Assembly (NCBI RefSeq): GCF_014224155.1
Contig: NZ_JAASUI010000001.1
Coordinates: 124,001 to 188,000 of the forward strand
From: Listeria cossartiae subsp. cossartiae
GTDB taxonomy: Bacteria; Bacillota; Bacilli; Lactobacillales; Listeriaceae
Length of the DNA stretch: 64,000 nucleotides
Direction: 5' to 3'
Shown: positions 17,562-27,603 of the stretch, piece by piece
Layout of the letters: each line of letters opens with the position of its first letter
Numbering within the stretch: position 1 is the stretch's first letter
Position numbers and translations under genes: made by a program
The notes under the pieces: generated by a model
Database searches by the model: none
What the model saw: the letters and a program-made list of their open reading frames with translations, nothing else
What the model was told of the DNA's origin: nothing

Positions 17562-18320
17562 ATGATGAAAAATGTGAGTTATGAAGAAGCGCGACATGTA
17601 ATCAGTCCCAAAGAAATCGAACAACTTAATACAAAAAAGAAACATACATCTGGCTACATAGGTAAGATAGCAGGAAGTATTTTATTTGCCTTATTACTAT
17701 GTTTACCAGCAATTAATTACTATCCAATATACCCGACAGTAGCTTGTATTCTTTTAGGTGGTTTGTTAATTAAATACGTTGCTTTAAAACCGATTTTCAA
17801 GGTAACAAACTATAACTTGGTATTATATTTAGTATGGCAAACTGCTGCAATCTTTTTTATGATTGTTTTTTTACGAGTAGAGGCAGATAGATATCACTTG
17901 ATTCCATTAGTTTATATTATTTTGGGCTACGGAGGTTCTATTTTATTAATTCGGGCTCGAGTGAATACATATGTGAAAGAGATATTTGAAACGACAGCTA
18001 AATCTGGAAAAAGGGTATTCTCAAATACAATTACTAAAATTTTAGGAGCTTTTCTGGTTCTTGTTGTAGTTGCTGTTTTATTTTATCGTGGAAATAAATG
18101 GTGGCTCATGAACATGGATGCCGCAGTGGGGAATTCGAGCTTTTTAGAATATGCTGTATGGGGAGTTGGTTTGTTAGCTTTGCTTATTGGCTTTACTTTA
18201 TTGCCGACTTTGTTATTTTCGCCACCTCAATATGTAAAAGCAAGATTGATAGAAAAATATGCAGAAGAATTTCGGGAGACAACTAATTTTACGGAGAAAG
18301 AATGGTACGGAGAAAAATAG
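17562..18320 (+). CDS. Polytopic membrane protein, candidate immunity protein for the LXG toxin
   Basis: This protein of about 252 residues has five to six hydrophobic segments (for example SILFALLLCLPAI, LIPLVYIILGYGGSILLI, LGAFLVLVVVAVLF, GLLALLIGFTLLPTLLF) and charged cytoplasmic ends. It starts within a few bases of the toxin stop. Upstream GTG (17553) and downstream ATG (17565) are alternatives; AAGGTGG at 17550-17556 fits the ATGs best. The layout resembles DUF443/TsaI-type immunity proteins that protect against membrane-depolarising LXG toxins, but I cannot confirm membership. A terminator closes the cassette. Confidence 0.65.
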   Translation: MMKNVSYEEARHVISPKEIEQLNTKKKHTSGYIGKIAGSILFALLLCLPAINYYPIYPTVACILLGGLLIKYVALKPIFKVTNYNLVLYLVWQTAAIFFMIVFLRVEADRYHLIPLVYIILGYGGSILLIRARVNTYVKEIFETTAKSGKRVFSNTITKILGAFLVLVVVAVLFYRGNKWWLMNMDAAVGNSSFLEYAVWGVGLLALLIGFTLLPTLLFSPPQYVKARLIEKYAEEFRETTNFTEKEWYGEK

Positions 18321-18331
18321 CTATAAATCAC

Positions 18332-18361
18332 AAAAGACCCTTTCATAGGAAAGGGTCTTTT
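18332..18361. terminator. Bidirectional terminator after the LXG cassette
   Basis: Perfect 12-bp arms AAAAGACCCTTT (18332-18343) and AAAGGGTCTTTT (18350-18361) have a 6-base loop. It lies between convergent genes. Confidence 0.9.
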
Positions 18362-18363
18362 AA

Positions 18364-19125
18364 CTAAACCAACCTCACCAAAACCCCAACATCCTCACAA
18401 TACCCCAAACACCCACCAGCCATTTCCTTCGACGTAACCAACCAATCAAATTCCGCCAACTCCCCGTACGTAAGCAAAGCCGACTTATCCACTTTCGTAT
18501 GATCCACCAGCAAAAATTTCGCCGTCGCTTTTTCCATCATATGGCGCTTAATCTCATACTCCAAAATATCCGAATTCATCACCCCGTGCGTAGTCGAGAG
18601 CGCAGTTGCGGCCATGAAAGCTTTCGTAATATTGTATTTCGCAAAAAATCCCCAATTCTCCACGCCAACAAAGGATTTAGTACTCGGTTTAAAAGTCGAA
18701 CCAATCACAATCAATTTCACATTATCCATTTCACTCGCAAAATTAATCACGTCTAGGCTGTTCGTAATAATAGTAATCTCCTTATCCGTTGGCAGAGCCG
18801 CAGCGAGACAGCTAGTTGTTGTGCCGGAATCAATAAAAATCAAATCATTTTCTTCAATAAAATCAGCCGCCGCTTTTCCGATGAGCTGTTTTTCTGTGTG
18901 ATTTTCCGTATCGCGATTTTCGAACGGCCGGATTTCTTCGGGATTATTATAAACAGAAACGACACCACCATAGACTTTCCGGATGGTGTTTTTTTGGAGA
19001 AGTTTGGCAATATCTCGGCGAACGGTGTTTTTGGAAACGTTGAATTGTTTGCATAAATCATCGAGGCTAACACTGCCTTTTTCGTGAATTAAATTCTCTA
19101 TCGCTTGAATGCGTTGTACTTTCAT
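18364..19125 (-). CDS. iolR: DeoR-family repressor, probable IolR
   Basis: This 253-residue protein has a DeoR HTH (VSLDDLCKQFNVSKNTVRRDIAKL) and the DeoRC sugar-phosphate-sensing domain (DLIFIDSGTTT, then VDHTKVD near residue 210). The ATG at 19125 follows AAAGGATG; an in-frame TTG at 19146 is possible but poorly placed. It is divergent from iolABCD, which suggests it represses that operon with a myo-inositol catabolite as inducer, as B. subtilis IolR does. The name rests on position and family only. Confidence 0.75.
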   Translation of the reverse strand: MKVQRIQAIENLIHEKGSVSLDDLCKQFNVSKNTVRRDIAKLLQKNTIRKVYGGVVSVYNNPEEIRPFENRDTENHTEKQLIGKAAADFIEENDLIFIDSGTTTSCLAAALPTDKEITIITNSLDVINFASEMDNVKLIVIGSTFKPSTKSFVGVENWGFFAKYNITKAFMAATALSTTHGVMNSDILEYEIKRHMMEKATAKFLLVDHTKVDKSALLTYGELAEFDWLVTSKEMAGGCLGYCEDVGVLVRLV

Positions 19126-19233
19126 TTTAAATTCATCCTTTGGCAAAATTATTTCAATTACACTATTTATAACACATGCTCAAAAGGTTATCAACTGTGA
19201 TTTTTTATGGTGAAGTTAGTGACAAAAATTAAA

Positions 19234-19262
19234 TTGACTCTTCAATTTTATTGGCTTAATAT
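19234..19262 (+). promoter_or_regulatory. SigA-type promoter of iolABCD
   Basis: TTGACT (19234-19239) and TAATAT (19257-19262) have a 17-bp spacer, 58 bp before iolA. Confidence 0.65.
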
Positions 19263-19320
19263 GGGGGTATAAATCGATTGATGGTTAACTTATGAGTAAT
19301 TTTAAGTGGAGGGATTATTT

Positions 19321-20787
19321 ATGGCAGATGTACGGAAATTAAAGAATTATATTAACGGTGAGTGGGTCGAGAGTAAGACGGATAAATACGAAGACGTCAT
19401 CAATCCAGCGACGGGTGAAGTGCTGTGCCAAGTGCCGATATCGACACGTGCAGAATTAGATCAGGCTGCTGTCATTGCAGAACAAGCTTTTGAAAAATGG
19501 AGCCAAGTTGCTGTACCAAGACGTGCGCGAGTATTATTCGGATTCCAACAGTTACTCATTCAACATAAAGAAGAACTAGCAAGATTAATTACACTTGAAA
19601 ATGGTAAAAATTTATCCGAAGCACGCGGTGAAGTGCAACGTGGGATTGAGAATGTTGAGTTCGCCGCGGGAGCACCAACGCTGATGATGGGTGATTCGCT
19701 TGCTTCGATTGCAACGGATGTGGAAGCGGCTAATTATCGCTATCCGGTCGGAGTTGTTGGTGGAATTGCGCCATTTAACTTTCCGATGATGGTTCCTTGT
19801 TGGATGTTCCCGATGGCCATCGCGCTTGGTAACTCGTTTATTTTGAAGCCATCTGAAAGAACGCCACTTTTGATGGAGAAATTGGTGGAGTTATTTTCCG
19901 AAGCTGGTCTTCCAAAAGGTGTGTTCAATGTGGTGTACGGTGCGCATGATGTGGTTAACGGTATTTTAGAGAACGAAATAATTAAAGCGGTTTCTTTTGT
20001 TGGTTCTAAGCCAGTTGGTGAATATGTCTACAAAACTGGGAGCGCGAATTTGAAACGAGTGCAAGCGTTGACGGGCGCGAAAAACCATACAATTGTGCTT
20101 AATGATGCGGATTTAGAAGATACCGTGACGAATGTTATTTCAGCGGCATTTGGATCAGCGGGTGAACGTTGTATGGCGTGCGCGGTTGTGACGGTCGAAG
20201 AAGGAATTGCGGACGAGTTTCTAGTGGCACTTCGGACAGCGGCGAAGAATGTGAAAATTGGCAACGGGCTAGACGATGGCGTTTTCCTTGGTCCAGTAAT
20301 CCGTGAAGAAAATCAAAAGCGCACGATTGCTTATATTGAAAAAGGCGTGGAAGAAGGAGCGAAATTAACAGTAGATGGCCGCGAAACTGGACTTTCTGAA
20401 GGTCATTTTGTTGGACCGACAATTTTGGAAGACGTTACGACGGATATGACAATTTGGAAAGACGAGATTTTCGCACCAGTTTTATCTGTGATTCGTGTGA
20501 AAAATCTCCAAGAAGCAGTTCAGGTTGCGAACCAATCTGAATTTGCGAATGGTGCTTGTATTTTCACCAATAATGCCAAAGCAATTCGCTACTTTAGAGA
20601 AAAAATCGATGCTGGAATGCTTGGTGTGAATTTGGGCGTACCTGCTCCGATGGCGTTTTTCCCGTTTTCTGGTTGGAAATCGTCCTTTTATGGAACGCTT
20701 CATGCTAACGGCAAAGACAGCGTAGATTTTTACACGCATAAAAAAGTTGTCACTGCGAGATATTCATTAAAAGGTTACGAAGAATAG
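19321..20787 (+). CDS. iolA: Methylmalonate-semialdehyde dehydrogenase (acylating)
   Basis: This 488-residue aldehyde dehydrogenase has the catalytic Cys block [13 protein letters not shown] and the glutamate-replacing segment [13 protein letters not shown] (written [11 protein letters not shown] in the protein), typical of MmsA/IolA, which need CoA. In the inositol pathway it converts malonate semialdehyde to acetyl-CoA. The ATG at 19321 follows GTGGAGGG. It is the first gene of iolABCD and has the same orientation as the other three. Confidence 0.93.
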   Translation: MADVRKLKNYINGEWVESKTDKYEDVINPATGEVLCQVPISTRAELDQAAVIAEQAFEKWSQVAVPRRARVLFGFQQLLIQHKEELARLITLENGKNLSEARGEVQRGIENVEFAAGAPTLMMGDSLASIATDVEAANYRYPVGVVGGIAPFNFPMMVPCWMFPMAIALGNSFILKPSERTPLLMEKLVELFSEAGLPKGVFNVVYGAHDVVNGILENEIIKAVSFVGSKPVGEYVYKTGSANLKRVQALTGAKNHTIVLNDADLEDTVTNVISAAFGSAGERCMACAVVTVEEGIADEFLVALRTAAKNVKIGNGLDDGVFLGPVIREENQKRTIAYIEKGVEEGAKLTVDGRETGLSEGHFVGPTILEDVTTDMTIWKDEIFAPVLSVIRVKNLQEAVQVANQSEFANGACIFTNNAKAIRYFREKIDAGMLGVNLGVPAPMAFFPFSGWKSSFYGTLHANGKDSVDFYTHKKVVTARYSLKGYEE

Positions 20788-20799
20788 GAGGGTGCAAAA

Positions 20800-21621
20800 A
20801 TGGGCAAACTGTTACGAAAACCGTTAAATGAAAGAATAGCGCCTGGCGTTACACTTGTGCAGGATATTAACCAAGCTAATTCTCCGCTAAGTTATGTTGG
20901 TTTTCGCTTAATTGAAATGGAAAAAGGTGCTATTTATCAGGAGGAGCTTACTGATTTAGAGTGTTGTATTGTTGGGCTTACTGGGAAAATTACAGTGAGT
21001 GAGGGTGACGATATTTTTGCGGAGATTGGGACAAGAGCGAATGTCTTTGAAAAAATTCCGACAGATAGCGTGTTTATTTCTGGTGGGCGGGCGTTTCAAG
21101 TGAAGGCAGACGCTGAAAAAGCTCGTGTGGCGCTTTGCTATTCACCGGCTGATCGAGATTTACCGACAACACTGATTAAAGCTAGTGATAATTCGATTGA
21201 GCAGCGCGGCAAATATCAAAATAAACGACTGGTACATAACATTTTGCCAGATGTAAGTGAGGTTGCGAGTAGTTTGTTGGTGGTGGAAGTGTATACGGAT
21301 AGCGGGAATTTTTCTAGCTATCCGCCTCATAAACATGACCGCGATAATTTGCCAGCAGAGTCACTTTTGGAAGAAAGTTATTATCATGAAATTAATCCTG
21401 AGCAAGGTTTTATTTTTCAGCGCGTCTATACGGATGACCGTGCGATTGATGAAACGATGGCTGTGGAGCACCAAAATGCGGTTATCGTTCCAGAAGGCTA
21501 TCATCCTGTTGGAGTTCCGGACGGATATGATTCGTACTATTTGAACGTAATGGCAGGGCCGAAGCGGGTTTGGAAGTTCCACAACGATCCAGATCACGAA
21601 TGGATTTTAGAGCGAGACTAA
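20800..21621 (+). CDS. iolB: 5-deoxy-glucuronate isomerase
   Basis: This 273-residue bicupin enzyme converts 5-deoxy-glucuronate to 2-deoxy-5-keto-gluconate. Cupin metal-site features are visible in SSYPPHKHDRDNLPAESLLEE (first part: YPPHKHD) and in the C-terminal cupin with EGYHPVGVPDGYD. The length is normal. It starts 12 bp after iolA with AGGAGGGTG. Confidence 0.93.
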   Translation: MGKLLRKPLNERIAPGVTLVQDINQANSPLSYVGFRLIEMEKGAIYQEELTDLECCIVGLTGKITVSEGDDIFAEIGTRANVFEKIPTDSVFISGGRAFQVKADAEKARVALCYSPADRDLPTTLIKASDNSIEQRGKYQNKRLVHNILPDVSEVASSLLVVEVYTDSGNFSSYPPHKHDRDNLPAESLLEESYYHEINPEQGFIFQRVYTDDRAIDETMAVEHQNAVIVPEGYHPVGVPDGYDSYYLNVMAGPKRVWKFHNDPDHEWILERD

Positions 21622-21636
21622 GAGGAGGACTTGAGC

Positions 21637-22614
21637 ATGAATCTAAAAAAACATAGCGAACGAAAATTTGATTTAATCACAGTAGGGCGCGCGTGCATTG
21701 ATTTGAACGCGGTCGAATACAATCGTCCAATGGAAGAAACGATGACATTTTCGAAATATGTAGGTGGATCGCCGGCGAATATTGCGATTGGAACTGCTAA
21801 ACTGGGCTTAAAAGTCGGTTTTATCGGTAAAATTTCAGATGATCAACATGGTCGTTTTATTGAAAAATATATGCGTGATTTAGCGATAAATACGGATGGA
21901 ATGGTGAAAGATACAGAAGGCCGCAAAGTTGGCTTGGCATTCACGGAAATTAAAAGTCCGGATGAATGTAGTATCTTGATGTACCGCGAAAATGTGGCTG
22001 ATTTATACTTAACACCGGAAGAGATTTCAGAAGACTATATCAAAGAAGCGCGCGTGCTGCTCGTTTCTGGTACAGCCTTGGCGCAAAGTCCGTCGCGGGA
22101 AGCAGTTTTAAAAGCAGTTAGTTTAGCTCAGAAAAATGATGTGGTCGTTGCTTTTGAGTTGGATTATCGTCCTTATACGTGGAAAAACACCGAAGAAACA
22201 GCTGTTTATTATTCACTTGTCGCGGAACAAGCGGATGTGATTATTGGAACGCGCGACGAATTCGATATGATGGAAAACCAAGTCGGCGGTAAAAATGAAG
22301 CGACAAAAGCGCATCTTTTCCAACATCAAGCAAAAATTGTCGTGATTAAGCATGGCGTGGAGGGCTCGTTCGCCTATACAAAAGCGGGCGAAACATTCCA
22401 AGCACAAGCATATAAAACAAAAGTACTTAAAACATTTGGCGCAGGGGATTCCTATGCATCGGCATTTTTATACGGTTTGTTTAGCGATGAAAGTATCGAA
22501 ACAGCGCTTAAATACGGAAGTGCGGCGGCTTCGATTGTGGTTAGCAAGCATAGTTCCTCGGATGCGATGCCAACTGTCGACGAAATTAAAGCGCTCATCG
22601 CGCAAGCTGAGTAG
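21637..22614 (+). CDS. iolC: 5-dehydro-2-deoxygluconokinase
   Basis: This 325-residue PfkB-family kinase has the substrate-loop motif GGSPANIAIG and the catalytic KTFGAGDSYASAF (Asp of GAGD as base). It phosphorylates 2-deoxy-5-keto-gluconate at O6. The ATG at 21637 is preferred, since AGAGGAGG sits 8 bp before it; the in-frame TTG at 21631 would be too close. It lies between iolB and iolD with gaps of about 10-15 bp. Confidence 0.93.
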   Translation: MNLKKHSERKFDLITVGRACIDLNAVEYNRPMEETMTFSKYVGGSPANIAIGTAKLGLKVGFIGKISDDQHGRFIEKYMRDLAINTDGMVKDTEGRKVGLAFTEIKSPDECSILMYRENVADLYLTPEEISEDYIKEARVLLVSGTALAQSPSREAVLKAVSLAQKNDVVVAFELDYRPYTWKNTEETAVYYSLVAEQADVIIGTRDEFDMMENQVGGKNEATKAHLFQHQAKIVVIKHGVEGSFAYTKAGETFQAQAYKTKVLKTFGAGDSYASAFLYGLFSDESIETALKYGSAAASIVVSKHSSSDAMPTVDEIKALIAQAE

Positions 22615-22623
22615 GAGGGGATT

Positions 22624-24543
22624 ATGGTGACTGAAAAAACGATTCGACTAACTACCGCGCAAGCTCTGGTGAAGTTTTTAAATCAGCAGTATATTGAAGT
22701 GGACGGGGAAATGGCGCCGTTTGTGGACGGGATTTTCACGGTGTTTGGCCATGGAAATGTGGTTGGAATTGGTCAAGCCTTGGAAGAAAATTCCGGTCAT
22801 TTAAAAGTGTATCAAGGGAAAAATGAGCAAGGCATGGCGCACGCGGCAATTGCCTACGCAAAACAAAAAAATCGCAAGCGCATTTACGCGTGTTCCGCAT
22901 CAGCAGGACCAGGTTCCGCCAACCTAATCACAGCAGCTGGCACCGCACTTGCGAATAATTTACCCGTGTTATTCTTGCCAGCCGATACATTCGCAACCAG
23001 ACAGCCCGACCCAGTTTTGCAACAACTAGAGCATGAGTCGAGCGCGGCGATTACAACCAATGATGGCTTCCAAGCAGTCTCCAGATATTTCGACCGCGTG
23101 CAGCGACCAGAACAACTCATGAGCGCCCTGATTCGCGCTTTTGAAGTAATGACCAACCCAGCGAGCGCAGGCCCAGCCACAATTTGCATCGCGCAAGACA
23201 CAGAAGGAGAAGCGTTCGATTATCCAGTCGAATTTTTCCAAAAACGAATTCACTATCTCAATCGGCAAATCCCGACCAAACGTGAGCTGACCGAAGCGGC
23301 GCGACTCATCCAAGCTAGCAAAACCCCAGTTATCATCGTCGGTGGTGGCGCCCGCTATTCAGATGCGCGCGAAGAATTAATCGCTCTTTCCGAGCAAACC
23401 AACATTCCGCTCGTCGAAACGCACGCCGGAAAATCAACCGTCGAGTTTGGTTTCAAAAACAACCTAGGTGGCACTGGAATCCTCGGCACGCTAGCCGCCA
23501 ATAAAGCTATCCGAGACGCCGATTTAGTCATCGGAATTGGCACACGCTACACCGATTTCACAACCAGTTCCAAAACCGCATTTGATCCAACAACCAAATT
23601 TATCAATATCAACGTCAGCCGTATGCAAACATACAAACTAGACGCTTTCCAAGTTGTCGGCGACGCCAAAGCTACCCTTGCCGAACTCGCGCCACTTTTA
23701 AAAGGCTATCAAACCCAATTTGGCGACAAAATTGCCGCGTACAAAGCAGAATGGCTCGAAGAAAGAACGCGACTGCAAAACACGAAATTCAACCGGGAAG
23801 CTTTCACACCAGAAATCAAAGACCAATTCGACCAAGCGACCTTGAACGAATACGCAGACAGCTTGCAAACCGAATTCACGCAAACCGAAGCGCTCATCAC
23901 GATTAATGACACCGTGGCACCGGATAGCATCGTCGTTTGTTCGGCCGGTTCACTTCCGGGCGACTTGCAACGACTCTGGAATCCAGCCGTGCCAAACACC
24001 TACCACCTAGAATACGGCTATTCCTGCATGGGCTACGAAATAAACGGAGCCCTCGGTGCAAAAATGGCCGCAGCAAACAACCAAGAAGTCTATTCCATCG
24101 TTGGCGATGGCAGTTTCTGCATGTCACATTCAGAACTATTAACATCCCTACAATACGGCAAAAAAATCAACATCATGCTCTTCGATAATTCCGGATTCGG
24201 CTGCATCAACAACCTCCAAATGGCAAACGGCAGCGACAGTTTCTTCTGCGAATTCCGCGATAGCGACAACCAGATCATGCAAGTCGATTACGCCAAAATT
24301 GCAGAAGGGTACGGCGCAAAAGTCTATAGAGCCAACACCAAAGAAGATTTAATCAACGCACTGGAAGACGCAAAAACCCAAACCAAAACAACTTTAATCG
24401 AAATGAAAGTATTACCGAAAACCATGTCAGAAGGCTATCTTAACTGGTGGAATGTGGGAGTTTCCGAAGTTTCAAACAAAGCAAGCATCAAGCAAGCATA
24501 CGAATCAAAACAAGCAAATCTGAAAAATGCCCGATTATATTAA
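22624..24543 (+). CDS. iolD: 3D-(3,5/4)-trihydroxycyclohexane-1,2-dione hydrolase
   Basis: This 639-residue ThDP-dependent enzyme opens the inositol-derived ring to 5-deoxy-glucuronate. The catalytic Glu segment is in YQGKNEQGMAHAAIAYA, and the ThDP/Mg motif begins VGDGSFCMSHSELL and ends near FDNSGFGCINN. The second half of the gene uses noticeably C-rich codons, unlike its neighbours. It starts with ATG after TAGGAGGGG. It is the last gene of the operon; a terminator follows directly. Confidence 0.93.
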   Translation: MVTEKTIRLTTAQALVKFLNQQYIEVDGEMAPFVDGIFTVFGHGNVVGIGQALEENSGHLKVYQGKNEQGMAHAAIAYAKQKNRKRIYACSASAGPGSANLITAAGTALANNLPVLFLPADTFATRQPDPVLQQLEHESSAAITTNDGFQAVSRYFDRVQRPEQLMSALIRAFEVMTNPASAGPATICIAQDTEGEAFDYPVEFFQKRIHYLNRQIPTKRELTEAARLIQASKTPVIIVGGGARYSDAREELIALSEQTNIPLVETHAGKSTVEFGFKNNLGGTGILGTLAANKAIRDADLVIGIGTRYTDFTTSSKTAFDPTTKFININVSRMQTYKLDAFQVVGDAKATLAELAPLLKGYQTQFGDKIAAYKAEWLEERTRLQNTKFNREAFTPEIKDQFDQATLNEYADSLQTEFTQTEALITINDTVAPDSIVVCSAGSLPGDLQRLWNPAVPNTYHLEYGYSCMGYEINGALGAKMAAANNQEVYSIVGDGSFCMSHSELLTSLQYGKKINIMLFDNSGFGCINNLQMANGSDSFFCEFRDSDNQIMQVDYAKIAEGYGAKVYRANTKEDLINALEDAKTQTKTTLIEMKVLPKTMSEGYLNWWNVGVSEVSNKASIKQAYESKQANLKNARLY

Positions 24544-24550
24544 ACGAAAC

Positions 24551-24582
24551 AAAAAACAAGTCCAGCACAGGACTTGTTTTTT
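24551..24582 (+). terminator. Terminator of iolABCD
   Basis: Perfect 13-bp arms AAAAAACAAGTCC (24551-24563) and GGACTTGTTTTTT (24570-24582) have a 6-base loop. Confidence 0.92.
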
Positions 24583-24607
24583 GTTTGCCATCCCCAATAG
24601 CCACGCC

Positions 24608-24635
24608 TTGCATCGCCCCAATTTTTCTTTATAAT
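24608..24635 (+). promoter_or_regulatory. Probable promoter of the DUF1801 gene
   Basis: TTGCAT (24608-24613) and TATAAT (24630-24635) are spaced by 16 bp, 33 bp before the start codon. Confidence 0.5.
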
Positions 24636-24649
24636 AAAAGTAACTGTAA

Positions 24650-25039
<390 letters not shown>

Positions 25040-25132
25040 ATGATTTTTAGTTACATTGTCGCGTAGTAAATCCAGATTTTTTATGCCATAATTAATAAGC
25101 TAAAATGTATTTTTATAAAAGAGTGGTGTGAA

Positions 25133-25501
25133 ATGCGTATTTTTTGTGGGATTATGTCAATCCAAGCAGGTTTTATTGGTGCTCTTGCTGAAATACTAAG
25201 CCCTGACAGTAAAAAGAATAACTTGTTTATGATACCGGAAGATCTTGCGGCATCATCAGGCTATTTAATGTCATTAGCGATGATTTTAGCAGGAATTCTA
25301 ATTATTTGTGCTTATCGAAATGATTTTCTAATATTTATGGCACTAGTTTTATGGCTCTTTGGACTTATTTTTGGACTAATATTCACCCCAAGCTATTCGG
25401 GTTTCTATTTCCGTCCAATCGTATGTTTAATAAGCTTTTTAATGGGCCTATTTATTTTCACAGATTATACAAGACATCAGGACACAAGCGAGGAAAGGTG
25501 A
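25133..25501 (+). CDS. Small membrane protein, unknown function (122 aa)
   Basis: I recognise no family. The protein has four hydrophobic segments (about residues 2-20, 40-60, 65-85, 95-115) and almost no soluble part. The start ATG follows GAGTGGTG at good spacing. A hairpin overlaps its 3' end. It is followed by the convergent ltrA. Confidence 0.7.
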   Translation: MRIFCGIMSIQAGFIGALAEILSPDSKKNNLFMIPEDLAASSGYLMSLAMILAGILIICAYRNDFLIFMALVLWLFGLIFGLIFTPSYSGFYFRPIVCLISFLMGLFIFTDYTRHQDTSEER

Positions 25502-25522
25502 GCGAAATGCTCATCTTTTTTT
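25494..25522 (+). terminator. Terminator overlapping the end of the 122-aa membrane protein gene
   Basis: Arms AAAGGTGAGC (25494-25503) and GCTCATCTTT (25509-25518) include a G-T pair and are followed by further T residues. Confidence 0.75.
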
Positions 25523-25524
25523 GT

Positions 25525-26640
25525 TTATAAACGTGCAGACCGCGAAGTCCCATATTGCAAACCAAGATCCACCAGCGCACAAATCCAAATACTCACAAAA
25601 CTCACAAACAGCGGCAAATCGCTACCCGAATTAACAAAAAACAACCCGACCAACAGTCCCAATAACAACGCATCTTTCCAAAAAGAAAACGTCACTTCGG
25701 CCTTTTTATGCGCAGCAAAAACAAATTGCTTCGAAACGAAAAACACAGCTACAGAACCAAACAACATCAACAGCAACACATCTCGCTGCAAATGCCCTTC
25801 AAACAACAAATGCAAATTCACAGCGAGCAACATCACCGAAACAATAATAAAAAAATGCCCATAAATCAAATATTGCCCATGCGTTTCCTTATGATGGTCA
25901 ACAATTTTCTCAAAGCTATAAAAATACGACGCCCAAAGCGTACAAATAATTAAAAAGCCAAGCAACGTATAACAAATCGTATAGAAATCAAGCGTATGCC
26001 CAACTAAAATGGTCGTAATCGCAACAATACTCTCGCCAAAAGTAATAATAACAAATAAGCCAAAACGCTCAGCCAAATGCGGAAAATCAACCGGAACCTT
26101 CCGCAATATGTTCGACAAGAATATCGGTAAAATAATATCAACAGCAATTCCAAGATACATCACTAAATAACGTGCAAACCCTTCAAAAAAAACCGAAGTC
26201 GCCGTTGTCAAAACACCAAGCAGAAAAACACTCCCAAGAAGCAGCGCCACTTTCCGAGCATTTCCCGTCAACTTACTACTTATAACAAAATACTGAATAA
26301 CCGTAATCAACCGAATTCCCAAATAACCAATCAAAAAAGTATCATACGTATTCGAAAACGTTAAATCAAAACTCGCCGTCATCAAAATTAAGAAAAACAT
26401 CTGCGGTAGCATATAAAGTTCCGGTAGTTTTATTTTTTCGCCAAAACGGTTGAAAAACATCGTCTGTCCGACCCATGCCCAAAACATCGGCGTCACCATC
26501 AATAAATACTCGCCAAAATAAACAGCTGTTTTATCCGGATGATTATCTACACTAAGTAAAAGGTGTGTCGTCGAAGCAACTGCAGTAACGAATATTAAAT
26601 CAAAAAACAACTCTAACCAAGACACTTTTCTTTCCGCCAT
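25525..26640 (-). CDS. ltrA: Low temperature requirement protein A
   Basis: This 371-residue, roughly eleven-helix membrane protein has the LtrA signature near the N-terminus (SWLELFFDLIFVTAV) and the block FGLFVIITFGESIVA in the middle. LtrA was named from a Listeria cold-growth mutant; its biochemical role is unknown. The ATG at 26640 has GGGGTG six bases before it; the in-frame GTG at 26649 overlaps that site. It is divergent from ung. Codon use is C-rich, similar to iolD's 3' half. Confidence 0.88.
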   Translation of the reverse strand: MAERKVSWLELFFDLIFVTAVASTTHLLLSVDNHPDKTAVYFGEYLLMVTPMFWAWVGQTMFFNRFGEKIKLPELYMLPQMFFLILMTASFDLTFSNTYDTFLIGYLGIRLITVIQYFVISSKLTGNARKVALLLGSVFLLGVLTTATSVFFEGFARYLVMYLGIAVDIILPIFLSNILRKVPVDFPHLAERFGLFVIITFGESIVAITTILVGHTLDFYTICYTLLGFLIICTLWASYFYSFEKIVDHHKETHGQYLIYGHFFIIVSVMLLAVNLHLLFEGHLQRDVLLLMLFGSVAVFFVSKQFVFAAHKKAEVTFSFWKDALLLGLLVGLFFVNSGSDLPLFVSFVSIWICALVDLGLQYGTSRSARL

Positions 26641-26700
26641 TTTTTTCACCCCACATTATTTTCTCTTTTAAAAAGTATACCACGCGAATCGCGCAGGCTT

Positions 26701-26730
26701 TTGACAGTTGCTTGCATCGACACGTATAAT
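26701..26730 (+). promoter_or_regulatory. SigA-type promoter of ung
   Basis: TTGACA (26701-26706) and TATAAT (26725-26730) are both consensus, with an 18-bp spacer. Confidence 0.85.
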
Positions 26731-26769
26731 TGAAGGACAGAATGGTCGAATTGCTAGGAGGAGAAGAAA

Positions 26770-27435
26770 ATGGTGAAAACTTGGGATGAATTTTTAGCGC
26801 AAGAGGCAAAACAACCCTATTTTATAGAATTAATGGAAGCAGTTAAGGAAGCGCGAGCAAAAGGAAACGTCTATCCGACAGAAGAAGATATGTTCTCTTG
26901 TTTTCGCCTATGTCCTTACGATAAAGTCAAGGTGGTCATCCTCGGTCAAGATCCATATCACGGCCCTGGACAAGCGCATGGCCTAAGTTTTTCCGTGCAA
27001 AAAGGCGTACGAATTCCGCCAAGCTTGCGCAATATCTACAAAGAATTAAAAACGGACCTTGATATCGAACCAGCAGACCACGGCTATCTGGCCAAATGGG
27101 CAGAGCAAGGCGTACTCTTAATGAACACAAGCTGGAGCGTGGAAGAAGGCAAAGCTGGCAGTCATAAAAAATTGGGCTGGGCGACATTCACCGATCATGT
27201 TTTAGAAGAATTAAATAATTATGAGCAACCACTCGTATTTATTTTATGGGGCAATCACGCAATTACGGCCGCAAGTGGTATTACAAACCCAAAACATTTA
27301 CTCATCAAAGGAGTCCATCCATCCCCACTGGCCGCGAGTCGAGGCTTTTTCGGGAGTAAACCATTTTCAAAAACGAATCAATTTCTTGAAGAAAATGGAA
27401 GAACGCCAATTAACTGGGACTTAAATAAGGTATAA
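26770..27435 (+). CDS. ung: Uracil-DNA glycosylase
   Basis: This 221-residue family 1 UDG removes uracil from DNA. The catalytic water-activating motif is GQDPYHGPGQAHGLSFSV and the DNA-intercalating loop is HPSPLAASRGFFG. The length is standard. The start is ATG after AGGAGGAG, with a near-consensus promoter upstream. Listeria genomes usually carry a second ung elsewhere (from memory). Confidence 0.97.
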   Translation: MVKTWDEFLAQEAKQPYFIELMEAVKEARAKGNVYPTEEDMFSCFRLCPYDKVKVVILGQDPYHGPGQAHGLSFSVQKGVRIPPSLRNIYKELKTDLDIEPADHGYLAKWAEQGVLLMNTSWSVEEGKAGSHKKLGWATFTDHVLEELNNYEQPLVFILWGNHAITAASGITNPKHLLIKGVHPSPLAASRGFFGSKPFSKTNQFLEENGRTPINWDLNKV

Positions 27436-27603
27436 AAAGTACTCTATTCCAAAATTTAGTTTCTTCTATTATTTAGTTTTCTACAAAAGTGAAAAAATTT
27501 ACATAATTCTCGCTAAAAGCTTTTTACATAAGGTTTCTTTCATGTTATGGTTGTTATAGGAGAAAGTAAAAATTTAAAAAAGTTCCTAAAGAAGGTGACT
27601 AGT

